64,000 nucleotides of DNA from Meghimatium bilineatum (taxonomy: Eukaryota; Mollusca; Gastropoda; Stylommatophora; Philomycidae). The stretch's first letter is position 1; every line of letters begins with the position of its first letter. Position numbers and translations under genes: made by a program. Below are positions 36,826 to 49,439 of the stretch, piece by piece. The stretch lies in NCBI GenBank assembly GCA_034231615.1, contig CM067315.1, forward strand, positions 28,133,623-28,197,622. Direction: 5' to 3'. Below the pieces are notes generated by a model. It ran no database searches. It was not told where the DNA came from and saw only the letters and a program-made list of their open reading frames with translations.

Positions 36826-37109
36826 GCATAGGAAGAAGAGAAAAATATTTTCGGTGAGACAGAAATCTGTTGACTGCAAGTAAAACTTTACCTTAAAGAA
36901 TAGGAAATTGAGTGGCATTTGCCATATACACGAGAGTGGGGGTTTGAGGACGACTTGAGACGTCTTGTTTACAAGAGCACTTTATTGGATCTCGCTGGAG
37001 GATATCGCTTGAAACTATTGTTAAATTTCCTTAGTGCTGCTTTTGATAGTCTGCGTGCTATTCTGCTGAGAGTGGCGGGTTAATATAATGAAACCTGAAT
37101 ACAATGTAC

Positions 37110-37215
37110 CCCGCCGAAGACGGATGTGTAGGGCCATTTACGCAAATAAAACGTCGACACAACGCATTTCCATTCTCTGGACTACATCCTGCTGGAAATC
37201 TAATAGGACCATAAA
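37110..37215 (+). mobile_element. SINE B, 5'-truncated
   Basis: CGCCGAAGACGGATGTGT, then CGACACAACGCATTTCCAT, ACATCCTGCTGGAAATCTA and the AGGACCAT end. This is the variant also seen at 41.4 and 44.1 kb. Confidence 0.65.
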
Positions 37216-37445
37216 GGGGAGCAAAGAATAGCAACACTGTTTTACCTTTCATACATGTCGTAAAAGACGATTAATGATTATTCGGTGAGTTGGCTGTCCT
37301 ATCCCAAATAGGGTTGAAGAGACCCAGAAACCATGCTGAAGACGGAAGTGTCTTGATGAAAGACGCAGATATCGCAGCGAATATGTAAATCATGGTACAA
37401 AGTATTCCACTTTCAGTACTACATTTTGTAAATCTGCAAGAGTTT
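37216..37445 (+). mobile_element. SINE A, diverged copy
   Basis: GGGGAGCAAAGAATAGCAAC through GCAGATATCGCAGC to the TCTGCAAGAGTTT region. It abuts SINE B directly, as if one lies inside or beside the other. Confidence 0.65.
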
Positions 37446-37565
37446 TAGAAGGAACCTATGAGAAGAAATAGATTCATAAAAACAAAGCTCTGCATAATAT
37501 GTTTTAGAAGGAACCTATGAGACGAAACAGATTCATGCAAACAAAACTCTGCATAATATGTTATT
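37440..37565. repeat. 59-bp tandem duplication
   Basis: Two copies of a unit starting GTTTTAGAAGGAACCTATGA, differing at a few bases. Confidence 0.9.
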
Positions 37566-37640
37566 CTATATAAAATAATTTATTTATATAAATATAAACT
37601 ATATATAAATGTATATATCTAATATAAATTTTGTAAAATA

Positions 37641-37674
<34 letters not shown>

Positions 37675-39014
37675 TTATTATTATTTTTTACACTCAGATG
37701 TTTATTGTCACTTTGCTAAATGTGATGACACAATACTTGTCACATCAACTTTTTCCACAGGATGTAATAATGGAGACGGGGCTTGATGAAATATAGACAT
37801 CTATTTTGTTTTTTATTTTGTCGTTTTCTGTTGTTTGTCTCTTGAAAAAGGTTCAATTTGAGCCGATACGTGGAGAATTGTCCTGTTTAGTTTTATTGTA
37901 TGTTTTTTTATATATACTTTTTTAATATATTTTTATTAATAGGCTAGGTAAGTTTTTTAGTAACCTGTTTACCTCATTTTGCGTTACTATTTTTCCACAG
38001 GACTTTACCACTAGTGTGAGATTAACACAGCGTCCTATATGAGAGCTTATCTTGAGGAAGCTATAAATTCCAATCCCCCAGGATACTTTTGGTTGAGAGG
38101 TCCAATTTTTCAGCAGATAAGTGAGTACTGAAGGTACCGAAAAATGGTTCGTTATTTCATTTCGCTCTCCCCAACGGCGTCCTAGTCATTCAAATTATCT
38201 GTCTCCCGAAAGCAACCCTAGCACGACATCAATTTCTAATGTGCTTGACTGTCTAAATTAAGACTTCACCATATTAAATTTATTCGTTTATTGTATGTGA
38301 TTATAACAGACTGGACAAAACGTATCACCCGTCAAAGCCGTTGTGGTACAACATTGAATGCATCTACATAAATATAATAAATATATGCCTATCCAACAAT
38401 TTATATCTTCAGTGGTGCAGATAACAGTAAAAATCTTGACCTGTCCAGTCTTTGATGTATGTGCATGAATTTCTGCTGTCCTGTGATTCTTCCCTTTTCA
38501 ACTGTTCACTGCAGTTTAGTTTTTGATGTCATAATGTCAAGCTGATGACCATCTTATTTCTTGACCTTATTTCTTGAGAGTGTTTATACCTCTCCTGATG
38601 TTCAACTTTACTGTTGTCATATTGTGCTATATTTCTCATTTCACACGTAGAATCTACAGAATTGGATCTATCTTCTGGTGCGAGTTAGCATCACTGTTTT
38701 TGAGTTAGTTTTTTTTCAAGATACCATCATTACGGATTTTGTCTGTCTATGGAGTTCTCAACATCTTCCTATAAAACCAGATATTTATTGTTTCTTAATT
38801 GTTATACTATTCTACCAATATTCCAAGATTAACTTTCACATAACAGAATCGGTTCTATAAAACTTCTAATAATCTCTTTCTCACTCAATTAACAAGAATA
38901 ATAGATTACATAGATTGTTCTTTAACTTGTGAAATGTTGCCTTTACCTGTGACATTATACATTTGAATTCGTGTGTACGTCGTCCATCTGATGTTATTAA
39001 GATATCAAAAAATA
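37566..39014. other. mostly unassigned AT-rich sequence
   Basis: Holds a TA run (37,645-37,670) and a stretch TCTTGAAAAAGG...GAGCCGATACG (37,840-37,875) resembling the degenerate hammerhead-like core of the repeats at 58 and 60 kb. No gene is recognised. Confidence 0.4.
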
Positions 39015-39440
39015 TTTGAGTAAGTTGGCTTCATTCAGTCTAGTTTTCTCATCTACTTTGATAATGTGTTTAATTTTCAATCCATCTCTGTACTTCTGCA
39101 TTACTCTTTGCTTTTCTCATCCAAACATATTGGATTTGTCTTTCTTCCTCTCTCTCTCTCTTTCTCTCCCTCTTTCTTTTTTTATTTATCGCCTATTTCT
39201 TATCTCATGTATCACGTTATGTTTTCACAACGTCCTGCGCTTCACTCACCTCTTCCTCGCTTTACTCCCTCTCCTCCTTCTATAATCGTCATACCATATA
39301 TGCGTTTCTATGCAGTGTTTATTCATTTTCTCCTGTAATTCGAACTGATAAGGCTTTTTAGTCGAAACGTCGCATGTTCTTGTATATTTTTGCTAATAGT
39401 ATCGTGTTAATTATTGACAATACTTATAACTATTCCCATC
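39015..39440 (+). mobile_element. hammerhead-like repeat, copy at 39 kb
   Basis: Same layout as the 31-kb copy: pyrimidine-rich spacer, CATACCATATATGCGTTTCTA, then the core CTGATAAGG, TTTTTAGTC and GAAACGTCG (about 39,348-39,372). The core is close to the hammerhead consensus CTGANGA ... GAAA. Confidence 0.6.
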
Positions 39441-41296
39441 TATAACTACTCTTGCAGTGATAGCTGTGACAGAAAGAATAGTTATTAAACTACCAAGTTT
39501 AATAGATGACATATTGTGGGTAAATAATTAGTTTCAAGCCTAGTAACACGTACGTGCTATCAGTGCTTTATGGTAAAGTAAACACCGCCCTATCAAATCA
39601 CTAACCACCGATATCGAATAATGAGACCCTCGCATTCTACAACGCAAGCATGTAAGACAATTTATATGGGAACATCTGTAAATATTAGGAAGGCGCAAGT
39701 CCGAAAATAGTACAAACATTGGTGTTTGGATAAGAACACACTTCCTGCCAAAGAGACGACCAAGCAACAGAGGATGGTCAAACTAAATTACGGGGAGTAA
39801 ACCCTACCAAAAATTATTGTACTTGGTATATGACGTTCTGAGCATTTATACAGTTTTAGCGTTATCGGTCCTTCCCTAACTTGGAGTTGCCATGGCATTG
39901 AGATTTTTTAAGTGGTAGTTTGAGGATCTCCGTGCATAGCGATTAGTCGCGGATCGATCCCGGATCGTTACGATTGGTATGCAAGAGCATTTTTTAGGAG
40001 ATATCCAGGGATTATTACTTGAGGCAACGGAGTTAAGTGCGGTCCAATACCAGATCAGATGTCTGCAGTGTTTTACCGCGTTCATAGTTTTCAAATAACC
40101 GATTCCAGTTTTTAAGTAGTTTGTGCGTCACGTTATTAGTAGTTTGTGACGTAACTATGCCGGATCATTTATATTTTCGCAAATGGCTACAGTATCAGTG
40201 TTAAACTTGCTGTAGATTGACACAGATACAATACACATACTACAGTCCTTCCGAGTGAAAAGATATATGCGCGCAGGGACACATGGACATGTTATGACAT
40301 TAATCTACTACGCTAATGCAAAAATTAGATTAGCTAGAAATGCAACGTAAAAAACCCCACCAACAGCGGAGTAGTGTGAATGACAATTTCACTAAAAAAA
40401 ACATTAAAAATCGAAACTTCTGTCTCAATTCAGACAGGGGTATAGAGTTGGGGGGGGGTGAGTTGGAACATGATTAGATCTAAACCTATCCCCTTCCCCC
40501 CCCCCCGTAAACTCTAGGATTATTCCTTCCCCTCCGATGCACATTCGTGGCATTAAATCGTGGCATAATCTAATCGCTAAAAAAAAGATGTTTTGTGCTT
40601 CTGGTTACACGGTCTGAAATGACGTAATTTCAATGACAACACGAAACCTGCGTGCACCGTAGCAAACTTGAAATAAACTTGTGCATAATATGTAAGTTTC
40701 CGTAAATTGGTGAAATATGTAGTAGGCATCTGAACTGTGATTGGACCTTACATGCTATGAGGGGTACTCTTAGCAGTCGATGTGCCTCTTCTTGAAGATG
40801 TAAAAAGGTAAATAAGTTATTCCTCTAGGACCACAGATGGCACATAGGGCGGATGTCATAAATTTCCATGTTTCGAAATGTCTTCTTGAAGATAGGCGAG
40901 TAAATATTAATATGTTAATCCAAGTACAAAACCGTCGATCCTCTGCGCGTTTTGAACCCTCTCTAGCAATAATATTTTGGAGTTATTAATTTTAGGGTTG
41001 TTTTAGAACAAAATCTAAAGTGATCAAAGATTACAGTACATGCCCTAAAATAAACAGTACTATCTTAGACAGCGCACGACATGAATTCGTCTAAGAGTAA
41101 CCTTTTTCCAATTGTTGCGAAGGTTGCAAATGTGTAAATGATTGACTTCACTGTACTTGGTTTTCTCAAAATGTACTTAGTCCTTTACAACGAAGCGGCA
41201 CGCCGCCTGCTGACAGTACCACTCGTTGAGTGCAAAATTTATAATTTCAAAAGATAACGCACAGGGATTTCCGAAAGTTTCAATTTGCAGACAAGA
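39441..41296. other. no gene seen
   Basis: Nothing clearly coding. GGAGATATCCAGGGATTATT (39,998), TGCTATGAGGGGTACTCT (40,752), TGCGTGCTATGAGTGGTACT (41,904) and a similar stretch at 53,635 suggest a low-copy dispersed repeat. Poly-C near 40,490-40,507. Confidence 0.4.
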
Positions 41297-41375
41297 CGTC
41301 GTGAATGGGAGTTGAATCCGCGGCCACTTGAGCACACAGCGAGCGGTTTAGTAACCACGCCATGGAGATCCCCAT
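41297..41375 (-). mobile_element. tRNA-like SINE head or tRNA pseudogene
   Basis: The minus strand has A-box-like TGGCGTGGTTACTAAACCGC and B-box-like GGATTCAACTCCC about 35 bp apart. Acceptor pairing is poor and no CCA-type or terminator context is seen, so I do not call a functional tRNA. Confidence 0.45.
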
Positions 41376-41432
41376 TTTCCAATTCGAATGGTTAAAAATA
41401 TAGAGCTCATGGCGTGTGTCAAATTTGTTTAT

Positions 41433-41592
41433 CTTCTTCTTCTTCTGCGTTCATTCTCAAACTCCAACTGGATCTAGCTGGATCATGGTCCTGCTAGATT
41501 TCCAGCAGGATGTAGTCCAGAAAATGGAAATGCGTTGTGTCGCCGTTTTATTTGCGCCAATGGCCCGACACATCCGTCTTCGGCGGGAAAAT
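41433..41592 (-). mobile_element. SINE B copy
   Basis: Runs from the GAAGAAGAAGAA tail (41,433) through AACTCCAACTGGATCTAGCT and TTCCAGCAGGATGTAGTCCA to ACATCCGTCTTCGGCGG. It shares its tail and core with SINE A but carries a TAGCAGGACCAT insertion. Confidence 0.75.
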
Positions 41593-41699
41593 TTGTTTAT
41601 GACTTCAATAATATCAAAAACTAAACGCGATAATGTAAGATTATTTTTTAGAGATACTCGTGGTATTATAGTAATCGTTGCGGCTGTTTTGTAGTCATT

Positions 41700-41825
41700 G
41701 ATAACACAGTGCGATGATTGGACAGAAATGATATGTATATATATCAAACACAGCAGGATGATTGGACAGAAATGAGATGTATATATATATCAAACACAGT
41801 GAGATGACTGGACAGAAATGAGAAC
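41700..41825. repeat. short tandem repeat, about 45 bp, 3 copies
   Basis: Three copies of a GATGATTGGACAGAAATGA-containing unit separated by ATGTATATATATCAAACACA-type sequence. Confidence 0.88.
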
Positions 41826-42477
41826 CATACACGCGATATCGTGTTTGTAAAGTGAATATTTCTTGGAGATCCCTGAGGGGTTATCGCTAGAGGCTACGGA
41901 GCTGCGTGCTATGAGTGGTACTTTCAACAAGACAGCGTGCCACTTACGCTCATAGACGGAGTACATATTAGGTTGCCCCGATGTAATTAAATCAACCCTA
42001 TTCGCATTTTGCGCGCTTTAGAAGCCAGCCATATTGCATTCATTGATGAGTATTATCTGACAGTGATGATATGACGTACATGTGCTTGGTTCGGACGTGA
42101 CCATTGACAGTACTAAAGACCTAACTGGGAAATGTAGACTGGTCTTCATTTGGTATGTTTTTGATTATTGTCTGGCTATTTATTGGACACTGTTTATATA
42201 TTTGGAGTCTCCTGCCAAAAATAACCATGTCCGACCAATGAAACTAGGTCATCAGTCCACAGGTTGTGACTTGAGCCCCGTCGTGGTTTGGACATGTAGC
42301 GAGACATGACTCACTTTCAAAAACTATTTTACAAAGAAGAATTGAGGGTGAAAGAGAAATATGCGGGTACAGAAAATCATGAATTGACAACAGCAAGGAA
42401 TGATCCGATAATGATTTTCCTACACTCGGTTCCTATGTTTGACTACACAGCTGTATTGATAGCTTCTGTAAGCTGCT
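41826..42477. other. no gene seen
   Basis: Unique-looking. Nothing recognised. Confidence 0.45.
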
Positions 42478-42744
42478 CTTCGTTCTCAAACTCCTGCAGA
42501 TCAGCAGGATGTAGTCCGGAGAGTGGAATGCGCTGTGTCATAGTTTACACGCATTGCTGCGATATATGCGCCTTTCGGCCTGACACATCCTACTTCAGCA
42601 TGACTTTGGGTCACTGACCCTATATGGGATGGGACATCCAACTCCATCCCATAATCTCCTTAGTCGCCTCGTACGACATGCATGGAAGGTAAACAGTGTT
42701 GCTATTCTTTTCCCCTTTCGGGCCTCGACAACACACGGACGAGG
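42478..42744 (-). mobile_element. SINE A copy, tail-trimmed
   Basis: Runs from CGTTCTCAAACTCCTGCAGA (42,480) to the GGCCTCGACAACACACGGAC head. The GAA tail is reduced to CTCTTCG. Confidence 0.78.
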
Positions 42745-42762
42745 CGTTATTATTATTTTTAC

Positions 42763-42799
<37 letters not shown>

Positions 42800-42849
42800 T
42801 TTACTATTATTATTATTATTATTATTATTTTTACTATTATTATTATTAC

Positions 42850-42880
<31 letters not shown>

Positions 42881-42909
42881 TTTACTATTATTATTATTAT
42901 TATTATTAC

Positions 42910-42940
<31 letters not shown>

Positions 42941-42972
42941 TTTACTATTATTATTATTATTAATACTATTAT
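42745..42972. repeat. ATT microsatellite
   Basis: ATT units interrupted by TTTTTACT at intervals, beginning exactly at the SINE A head. All long frames through it are artefacts. Confidence 0.97.
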
Positions 42973-43249
42973 TATATGAATGAGTGTGCAAATTATAAGG
43001 AATTTCGTCAGAATTTTCCAAATTTTAAAATTGATCTGGGACATGGCTGTAGGGGAGAATGGGAGGATGGTTAATGAGAGTAAACGGAACGTGACTTTCG
43101 GGAAAACATCTTACTTAAGTTTCGCCATGTTTTTGGTAGATACTGAGCATCTGGCCATGTTTAAGGGTTTAAATGTCTTACAATCTCCAGGCATGCAACT
43201 GATAATAGGGGGTGATTATCTCCCAGAATTCTAGGCATGTGCGGTTATA

Positions 43250-43805
43250 GCAGTCCAGAAGTGTCATCAGCAGTTCAGACATGTGTCATCATCAGTCCAG
43301 GCATGTGTCATCAGCAGTGCAGGCATGTGTCATCATCAGTCCAGGCACGTGTCATCAGCACACCAGAAATATGCCATCAGTAGTTCAGACATGTGCCATC
43401 AGCAGTCCAGACATGTGCCATCAGCAGTCCAGGCATGTGTCATCTGCAGTCCAGACATGTGCCATCAGCAGTCCAGACATGTGTCATCAGCAGTCCAGAC
43501 ATGTGTCATCAGCAGTCCAGACATATGTCATCAGCAGTCCAGGAATGTGTCATCAGCAGTCCAGACATGTGTCATCAGCAGTCCAGGCATGTGTCATCAG
43601 CAGTCCAGGCATGTGTCATCAGCAGTCCAGGCATGTGTCATAAACAGTCCAGGCATGTGTCATCAGCATTCCAGGCATGTGTCATCAGCAGTCCAGACAT
43701 GTGTCATCAGCAGTCCAGGCATGTGTCATCAGCAGTCCAGGCATGTGTCATCAGCAGTCCAGACATGTGTCATCAGCAGTCCAAGTATGCGTTATCAGCA
43801 GTCTA
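43250..43805. repeat. 22-bp minisatellite
   Basis: About 25 copies of a 22-bp unit (GCATGTGTCATCAGCAGTCC). The proximal copies are more variable. The interval 42,973-43,249 before it has no gene that I recognise. Confidence 0.95.
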
Positions 43806-44054
43806 AATCAAAACGAAGAATGTTGGGAAATTAACCAAATTCCTTCCGCGCCCTCCTTAGTCAGCACTAAAACAACCTAGTTTTTTATTTTCGATCCCCA
43901 TGAATTACGACAAACAGAGTACTTGTATTTTGTGTGTGAAGCGGGGGTGTCTGTTTTTCTCTGGAACTTTATATCATGCACAAAAGACTCGCTTCCCAGC
44001 AAATCTGCAACGCTTTTAGAATCCTCCAAATCCAATTTGGTCTTTGTCTTGGTC

Positions 44055-44214
44055 TTCTTCTTCTTCAGCGTTCATTCTTAAACTCCCGCTGGATCTCCCT
44101 TGTAGCAGGACCATTGTCCTACTAGATTTCCAGCAGGATGTAGTCCAGAGAATGGAAATGTGTTTTATTGCCGTTTTATTTGTGCCAATGGCCCGACACA
44201 TCCATCTTCGGCGG
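44055..44214 (-). mobile_element. SINE B copy
   Basis: Same order as the 41.4-kb copy, from TCTTCTTCTTCAGCGTTCAT to ACATCCATCTTCGGCGG, including the GTAGCAGGACCATTGTC segment. Confidence 0.75.
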
Positions 44215-44645
44215 CTTGTCTTGGTCTAAAGCTTGCTCTACCATTTTGTATAGAGAAATCCAATCACGTGAAAGCCTTCAACAATTGGTTCCATCAATGT
44301 TGGTGATTTTTGACCATTCTGACCATGTAAAGGAATCAGGGACGTACATAAGTCATCTGTAAGGGAAGATGATTTATCAATAAAATGGTTTTCCATCGTT
44401 TTCGTGGGCATTTTAATTGTTCTTACACTGCCTATTGTGAATTTTTATTTTTATTTGTTGGTTGAAAACCATTAATGGTGTGGAAATTGGGGGAGGGGAA
44501 TTGAGCACCTTTTTAGCTTCTTACTTTCTAGTACTAAATGCCATGTCAGGATTTCCAATGTGGGGGTGAGGGGGTTTAACTATAACCCCTCCCCTAGTTA
44601 TTTACGGTCTTGAACTGAATGGCTTCAATATGACCAACCATGTGA
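44215..44645. other. no gene seen
   Basis: AT-rich with G-rich patches. Nothing recognised. Confidence 0.45.
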
Positions 44646-44895
44646 TATTGTCAATGTTGGTCACTTTTAACGCTCGGAGATTATAGTAAACTGGTAGATT
44701 TATCAGAGCCATCAATGTTGGTCACTTTTAACGTTCGGAGATTATAGTAAACTGGTAGATTTATCAGAGCCATCAATGTTGGTCACTTTTAACGTTCGGA
44801 GATTATAGTAAACTGGTAGATTTATCAGAGCCATCAATGTTGGTCACTTTTAACGTTCGGAGATTATAGTAAACTGGTAGATTTATCAGAGTTAT
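44646..44895. repeat. 61-bp minisatellite
   Basis: Four nearly identical 61-bp copies containing AATGTTGGTCACTTTTAACG. Confidence 0.95.
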
Positions 44896-45817
44896 CAAAC
44901 TTGAAGTCTGAAAGTGAACGAGAAAGAGGATAACTTTGTCTATATTTTTTGATTTAGTAAAATGTATCTCTTATGGTGCGTTCCGCTCCATTCAACCACG
45001 GAAATTAGTATACTTTCGCTATATCAGAGCTTTAATCCAACAAAAATTGGAGGTCGCGGTTCTGATAATCCAGTTACCACAACCTCCGGGAATGTATTCA
45101 TTCCTATAACATAATTTTATTTTTTGCCTACACGAATTAAATATTTCGGATTAAATATGGTCGGAATTTACATTAGAAGAAAAAACGTCCGCATAAAAAA
45201 TGACTTAATGTCCTGGACAATTCCGCTTCAATGAAAAATCCAATACAGTCAACATGAATATTACAAACACAATCACAATTGTTTCGTAAAAGATATTATG
45301 GGATTGTATAAAGCATTTATTCGCATTACCGGATTAATTAAGATTATCTTATTGTGCTTTAGAAAGATATCTCAGTGTTTTTGAATGGACTTCTTTTTAA
45401 AAGAAATTATTACACCCAAGTGGAATTTTCTTCATTGATTGAAAATGAATCCCTTGGGCAATCAATTTGATAACATAAAAAAACAGGTCAAAAGGTCAAA
45501 AAATAAAAAAATGTTTTCTGCCGTGACCATCGAATGGATACTACAGACCTGTTATCTAAAATTGTCACGTGACCAGATGAGGGCCTCGTGTTTTGGCTCC
45601 CGGTTAGTCAATATTTATATGATTAGAATCGCATACCAAAAATAACCAAGTATGTGAATAGTGAACAAATGCGAGCCAAAAAAAAAAAATTAAAAACCTA
45701 ACGAATATGGTCCAAATGAATTCACAAAATTTGTCTTCTACACTGTTGACGTTCTCGGTTCTGCCGAGAAAACTGTGATTAATGGAAATTTTATATAACA
45801 TTCGAACGTTAAATCTC
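44896..45817. other. no gene seen
   Basis: AT-rich. Nothing recognised. Confidence 0.45.
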
Positions 45818-46100
45818 CCGTGTGTTGCCGGGGCCCGAAAGAGGAGCAAAGAATAGCAACACTGTTTACCTTCCACATATGTCGAAAAAGGGGACTACGG
45901 AGGTTATGGGATGGAGTTCGATGCCCCATCCCATATAGGGTCAGTGACCCAAAGCGGTGCTGAAGTCGGATGTGTCAGGCCGAAAGGCGCAGATATCGCA
46001 GCTATGCTGTTAAACCATGACACGACGCATTCCATTCTCCGGACTACATTCTGCTAATCTGCAGGAGTTTGAGAACGAACGCAGAAGAAGAAGAAGAACG
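45818..46100 (+). mobile_element. SINE A, near full-length copy
   Basis: Starts CCCGTGTGTTGCCGGGGCCC and ends GAACGAACGCAGAAGAAGAA. Confidence 0.82.
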
Positions 46101-46861
46101 TTAAATATTATCAGTAGATACGACGTACAGTAGAGAAAATGTATCTGCATGCGGTATAATTGTGTAAAATATCTACCTTATCTGATGGGCTTGTGTAGAT
46201 GGTGGGGTTGCCTTTACCTATAGCGGAGAGTCATTAAGCAAGACAATAACTAGATGTGAAGTATTGTATCTCTCATAAATGCACCACCTATGCGATCACG
46301 AAACACTCACATAACATATACGGCTTGCGTATTTTTTTGTCGTCCTTTTTTTAAGAATCAAATTTTAATATAATTAAAAAGCACGAGATACGGATATGCG
46401 GATTGGTTGAATACGGAAAACGTGATGACACAAGTTGCGAGGTAAATAGGTGCCAGTTGCACTGACATTGTTCAAATCTCATTTTCTGCCTTCTGACTAA
46501 ATGAAAAAAAATTTTGAGCGCAAAGAATCCAGAGATACCAAAAGAAAACACGGAAAAACATATTTTTTGTAAACAAAAGCATAAGGTATATGATATGGTT
46601 CCCTGTGTGCTCTGTGGTGTATCTTCAAGGGATTATTTCATGCCAGGGCGACTCTGATTCCACGTTGAGCTGAGTTTCCAAATAAAAAATTAAACGACTT
46701 CACGCGTGTATATAGAGTTTATTATCAAGAAATACGGTCGCCACTAAGCGCTTCCTAATTTTACGGGTCGACAGAGAAAGTTTTCATTGATGATTTTCAT
46801 ATATCTTAGTACTTAATTAGTGCTCCAGAACAGCCCGTTGCCCTTTACAAAATGTACAAAT
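46101..46861. other. no gene seen
   Basis: Nothing recognised. Confidence 0.45.
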
Positions 46862-47252
46862 TAGTGCTGATGCACCAAGTAATACTGATGCACCAAATAG
46901 TACTGATGCACCAAATAGTACTGATGCACCAAATAGTACTGATGCACCAAATAGTACTGATGCACCAAATAGTACTGATGCACCAAATAGTACTGATGCA
47001 CCAAATAGTACTGATGCACCAAATAGTACTGATGCACCAAATAGTACTGATGCACCAAATAGTACTGATGCACCAAATAGTACTGATGCACCAAATAGTA
47101 CTGATGCACCAAATAGTACTGATGCACCAAATAGTACTGATGCACCAAATAGTACTGAAGCACCAAATAGAACTGATGCACCAAATAGTACTGATGCACC
47201 AAATAGTACTGATGCACCAAATAGTACTGATGCACCAAATAGTACTGATGAA
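46862..47252. repeat. 18-bp minisatellite
   Basis: About 21 almost perfect copies of TGATGCACCAAATAGTAC. Because 18 is divisible by three, three long artefact frames are produced (VLFGAS, VLMHQI, YYLVHQ). Confidence 0.96.
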
Positions 47253-47409
47253 GTGCGTTTCTGGTAATCTCTTGTTCTTTTATACTTATCAGAAAGCAAG
47301 AGAAGAATTGACGATCAGATGTGAGCCGTAGTAATACAAATACGAAATTAAATATCGTTAATAAGTAACTATGTTACTAAGCCTACTACTACTAATTGTA
47401 GTATACCCT

Positions 47410-47530
47410 ATTCAGAAATGGCCATCGACCCATAATTTAGTGGGTGTAGTGATTTTCTAGGCAATATAAATACGTTCAGTAGTTTGTCATTGCTTTCTTA
47501 ATGGTCGTGATGCATAATTACCTGCAGATA
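47410..47530 (-). mobile_element. SINE F tail-only copy
   Basis: The minus strand carries AAGCAATGACAAACTACTGA, TTGCCTAGAAAATCACTAC and a TTTCTGAATAGGG end, matching the 35.0-kb tail without the tRNA head. Confidence 0.65.
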
Positions 47531-47744
47531 GTTATCAGAGAGACTAACAGGCAGGTAAGTAGAACAACGGAAATACAAACGGAGGGGATATGATGATAGA
47601 TAAATAGAATGATAGGTAGGTGGATTTGTTTAACACAATAGCATGACAAGTTATATGATCTTGTTTTGTATGTGCAGTATGTTGCTAATTCAAGGGGTGT
47701 GTTCATGGCTGACAGACGCCGATTCCATGTGAATTACATATCCA

Positions 47745-48660
47745 GTTTCGGGTAACAAACCTAAACAGGTAATAGGTGGCTGGGTAATATAGGACAAATA
47801 TTAAAATGAACGAAAATAGACATAAGTGTTGCCAAAATATTTCGATAAAACAACCTAACAACGAGATGCAGTGATAGTCGACGTTTCGACTAAAAAACCT
47901 TTATCGGGACAAACAATAGACCATAGTAAACAACTTTTACATATAAACACAAATTGTGGTGATAGGATGGGGGGGGGGGGAGAAAGACAATAGCGAATGG
48001 ACGACGGAAGAAGCAAAAATAGGACAGCATGACAGAGGAAAATAGAATGTAAGGTGAAGATAGAGGTGGTAAGTAGGGAGGGAAAAGCGCACATAAAAGG
48101 TGGAATTAGACAAGATATGATACAAGTAAAATAATTTAAAAAATTTAAATACTTATCTCAATAGTAATCGGCAATAAAAAAAGGGATACGAACCAGATAT
48201 GCCTGGTTAAGTAGCAAACAGTGGTCAGTTCCCACCTCTTAAAGGACGCGAAGGCGAGAAGTACATTCGGGCAATTTGAGGCAATACAATCGGTCAAAGG
48301 CAGAATCAACAAGAACAGGAAGTTAAGAGAACGCGCGGCAAACTCGAACCTAAGCGTCCTGCAGGGGCGTAGAAGCCAAAAAAGGGACAGGTATTAGTAT
48401 CCATGACTCGAATCAAATGGCCTATTAAAAACAGATTAAAAGAAATGAAAAAGGTGAGGAGGCTGAGAGAAGGAGGCAGAATAAAAATAGGTAAATAAAG
48501 AGGCGAGTATAACAAAAAGAGTAGTGGAAATAGTAGATCTCCAAACTAAAACGGAAATACGTCACACAAGAAAGAAATGCTGATGAAACGCAGGAACCCA
48601 AGGGACACAGGAAGGGCACAGCTGGAGAGGGGGGAAGCCATCACGGAAAAGCGCGTAAAA
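47745..48660 (-). mobile_element. hammerhead-like repeat, left arm of inverted pair
   Basis: The minus strand reads from TTACGCGCTTTTCCGTGATG through CTGTTTGCTACTTAACCAGG and a pyrimidine-rich spacer. The core is CCGATAAAGG, TTTTTTAGTC, GAAACGTCGAC (about 47,876-47,910 on the plus strand). It ends near GTTACCCGAAACTGG. It lies head-to-head with the plus copy that follows. Confidence 0.62.
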
Positions 48661-49050
48661 GGAAGGTATATACTGTTTGCTATTTAACCTCGCATATCTG
48701 GTCCATACCCCATTTTCATCTCCGACTACAATCGAGATAAGTATTTTTAATTTGTTTGATTTTGTTTCCATTATATCTATTTTCGCTTTATCTTCACCTC
48801 ATACCCTCTTTTCCCCTGTCATGATGCCTTATCTTTGCTTTCTACGTCGTCCCTTCGCTATTAGCCTCCATTTTCCCCCTTCCTGTTACCACATTTGTGT
48901 CTCTATGTAAGATTTATTTACTGTGGTATTTTGTTTGTCGTGATGAAGGCTTTTTAGTTAAAACGTCGTCTGTCACTGTGTCTCGTTGTTAGATTGTTTT
49001 ATCGACTTAATGTGGCACCACTTATACCAATTTATTTTCATTGCGAATTA
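48661..49050 (+). mobile_element. hammerhead-like repeat, right arm of inverted pair
   Basis: Starts at CTGTTTGCTATTTAACCTCG and runs in parallel with the minus copy to the core GTGATGAAGG, CTTTTTAGTT, AAAACGTCG (48,938-48,970). The two arms differ clearly, so the pair is older than the palindromes at 51 and 58 kb. Confidence 0.62.
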
Positions 49051-49439
49051 CAGTTCTTTGATAAGCTAATGTTCAGAGTCAACATAGATATGTAGGTGTC
49101 TATATACATGCCTTCTGTATATATATATATATGCATATTTGCCTGTCATTGACCAGTGCTTTGAGAAGCTTAGTCAAGTGAGAAAGTTTATGAAATTATA
49201 TATCTAAGAACAGCAACAAACAGAACAATAAGAGATATTTGAGGAATGAAGAGATTACAAGAACTGTTGGAACAGCGTCTGTGGTCAATGTCTATTGTCT
49301 ATCCCCAGGTGGAAGCTCGTCGATAGCATCCCCACTTGCCGTTAGGTGTAGGGGCATGTGCTGTAAGTTTCATTTCAAGGCCAGATATGATACCTGAGTC
49401 GTACTGAGTCCGTGTTTGTAAAAGGTGGTCGTGATGTTA
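49051..49439. other. no gene seen
   Basis: Contains a short TA run at 49,118. Nothing recognised. Confidence 0.45.

Noticed and set aside
26000-41375. tRNA genes at about 26.0, 35.1, 36.75 and 41.3 kb
   Set aside because: Promoter boxes are present, but the sequences continue into SINE bodies or lack convincing acceptor stems. They are read as SINE heads or pseudogenes.
42595-43044. Poly-Ile, poly-Asn, poly-Tyr and poly-Leu frames
   Set aside because: Translations of the ATT microsatellite and the adjoining SINE A.
43281-43880. 183-codon frame of CHQQSRHVSSAVQ repeats
   Set aside because: Artefact of the 22-bp minisatellite read across its three frames.
46817-47331. Long frames on both strands (VLFGAS, VLMHQI, YYLVHQ)
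   Set aside because: Artefact of the 18-bp minisatellite.
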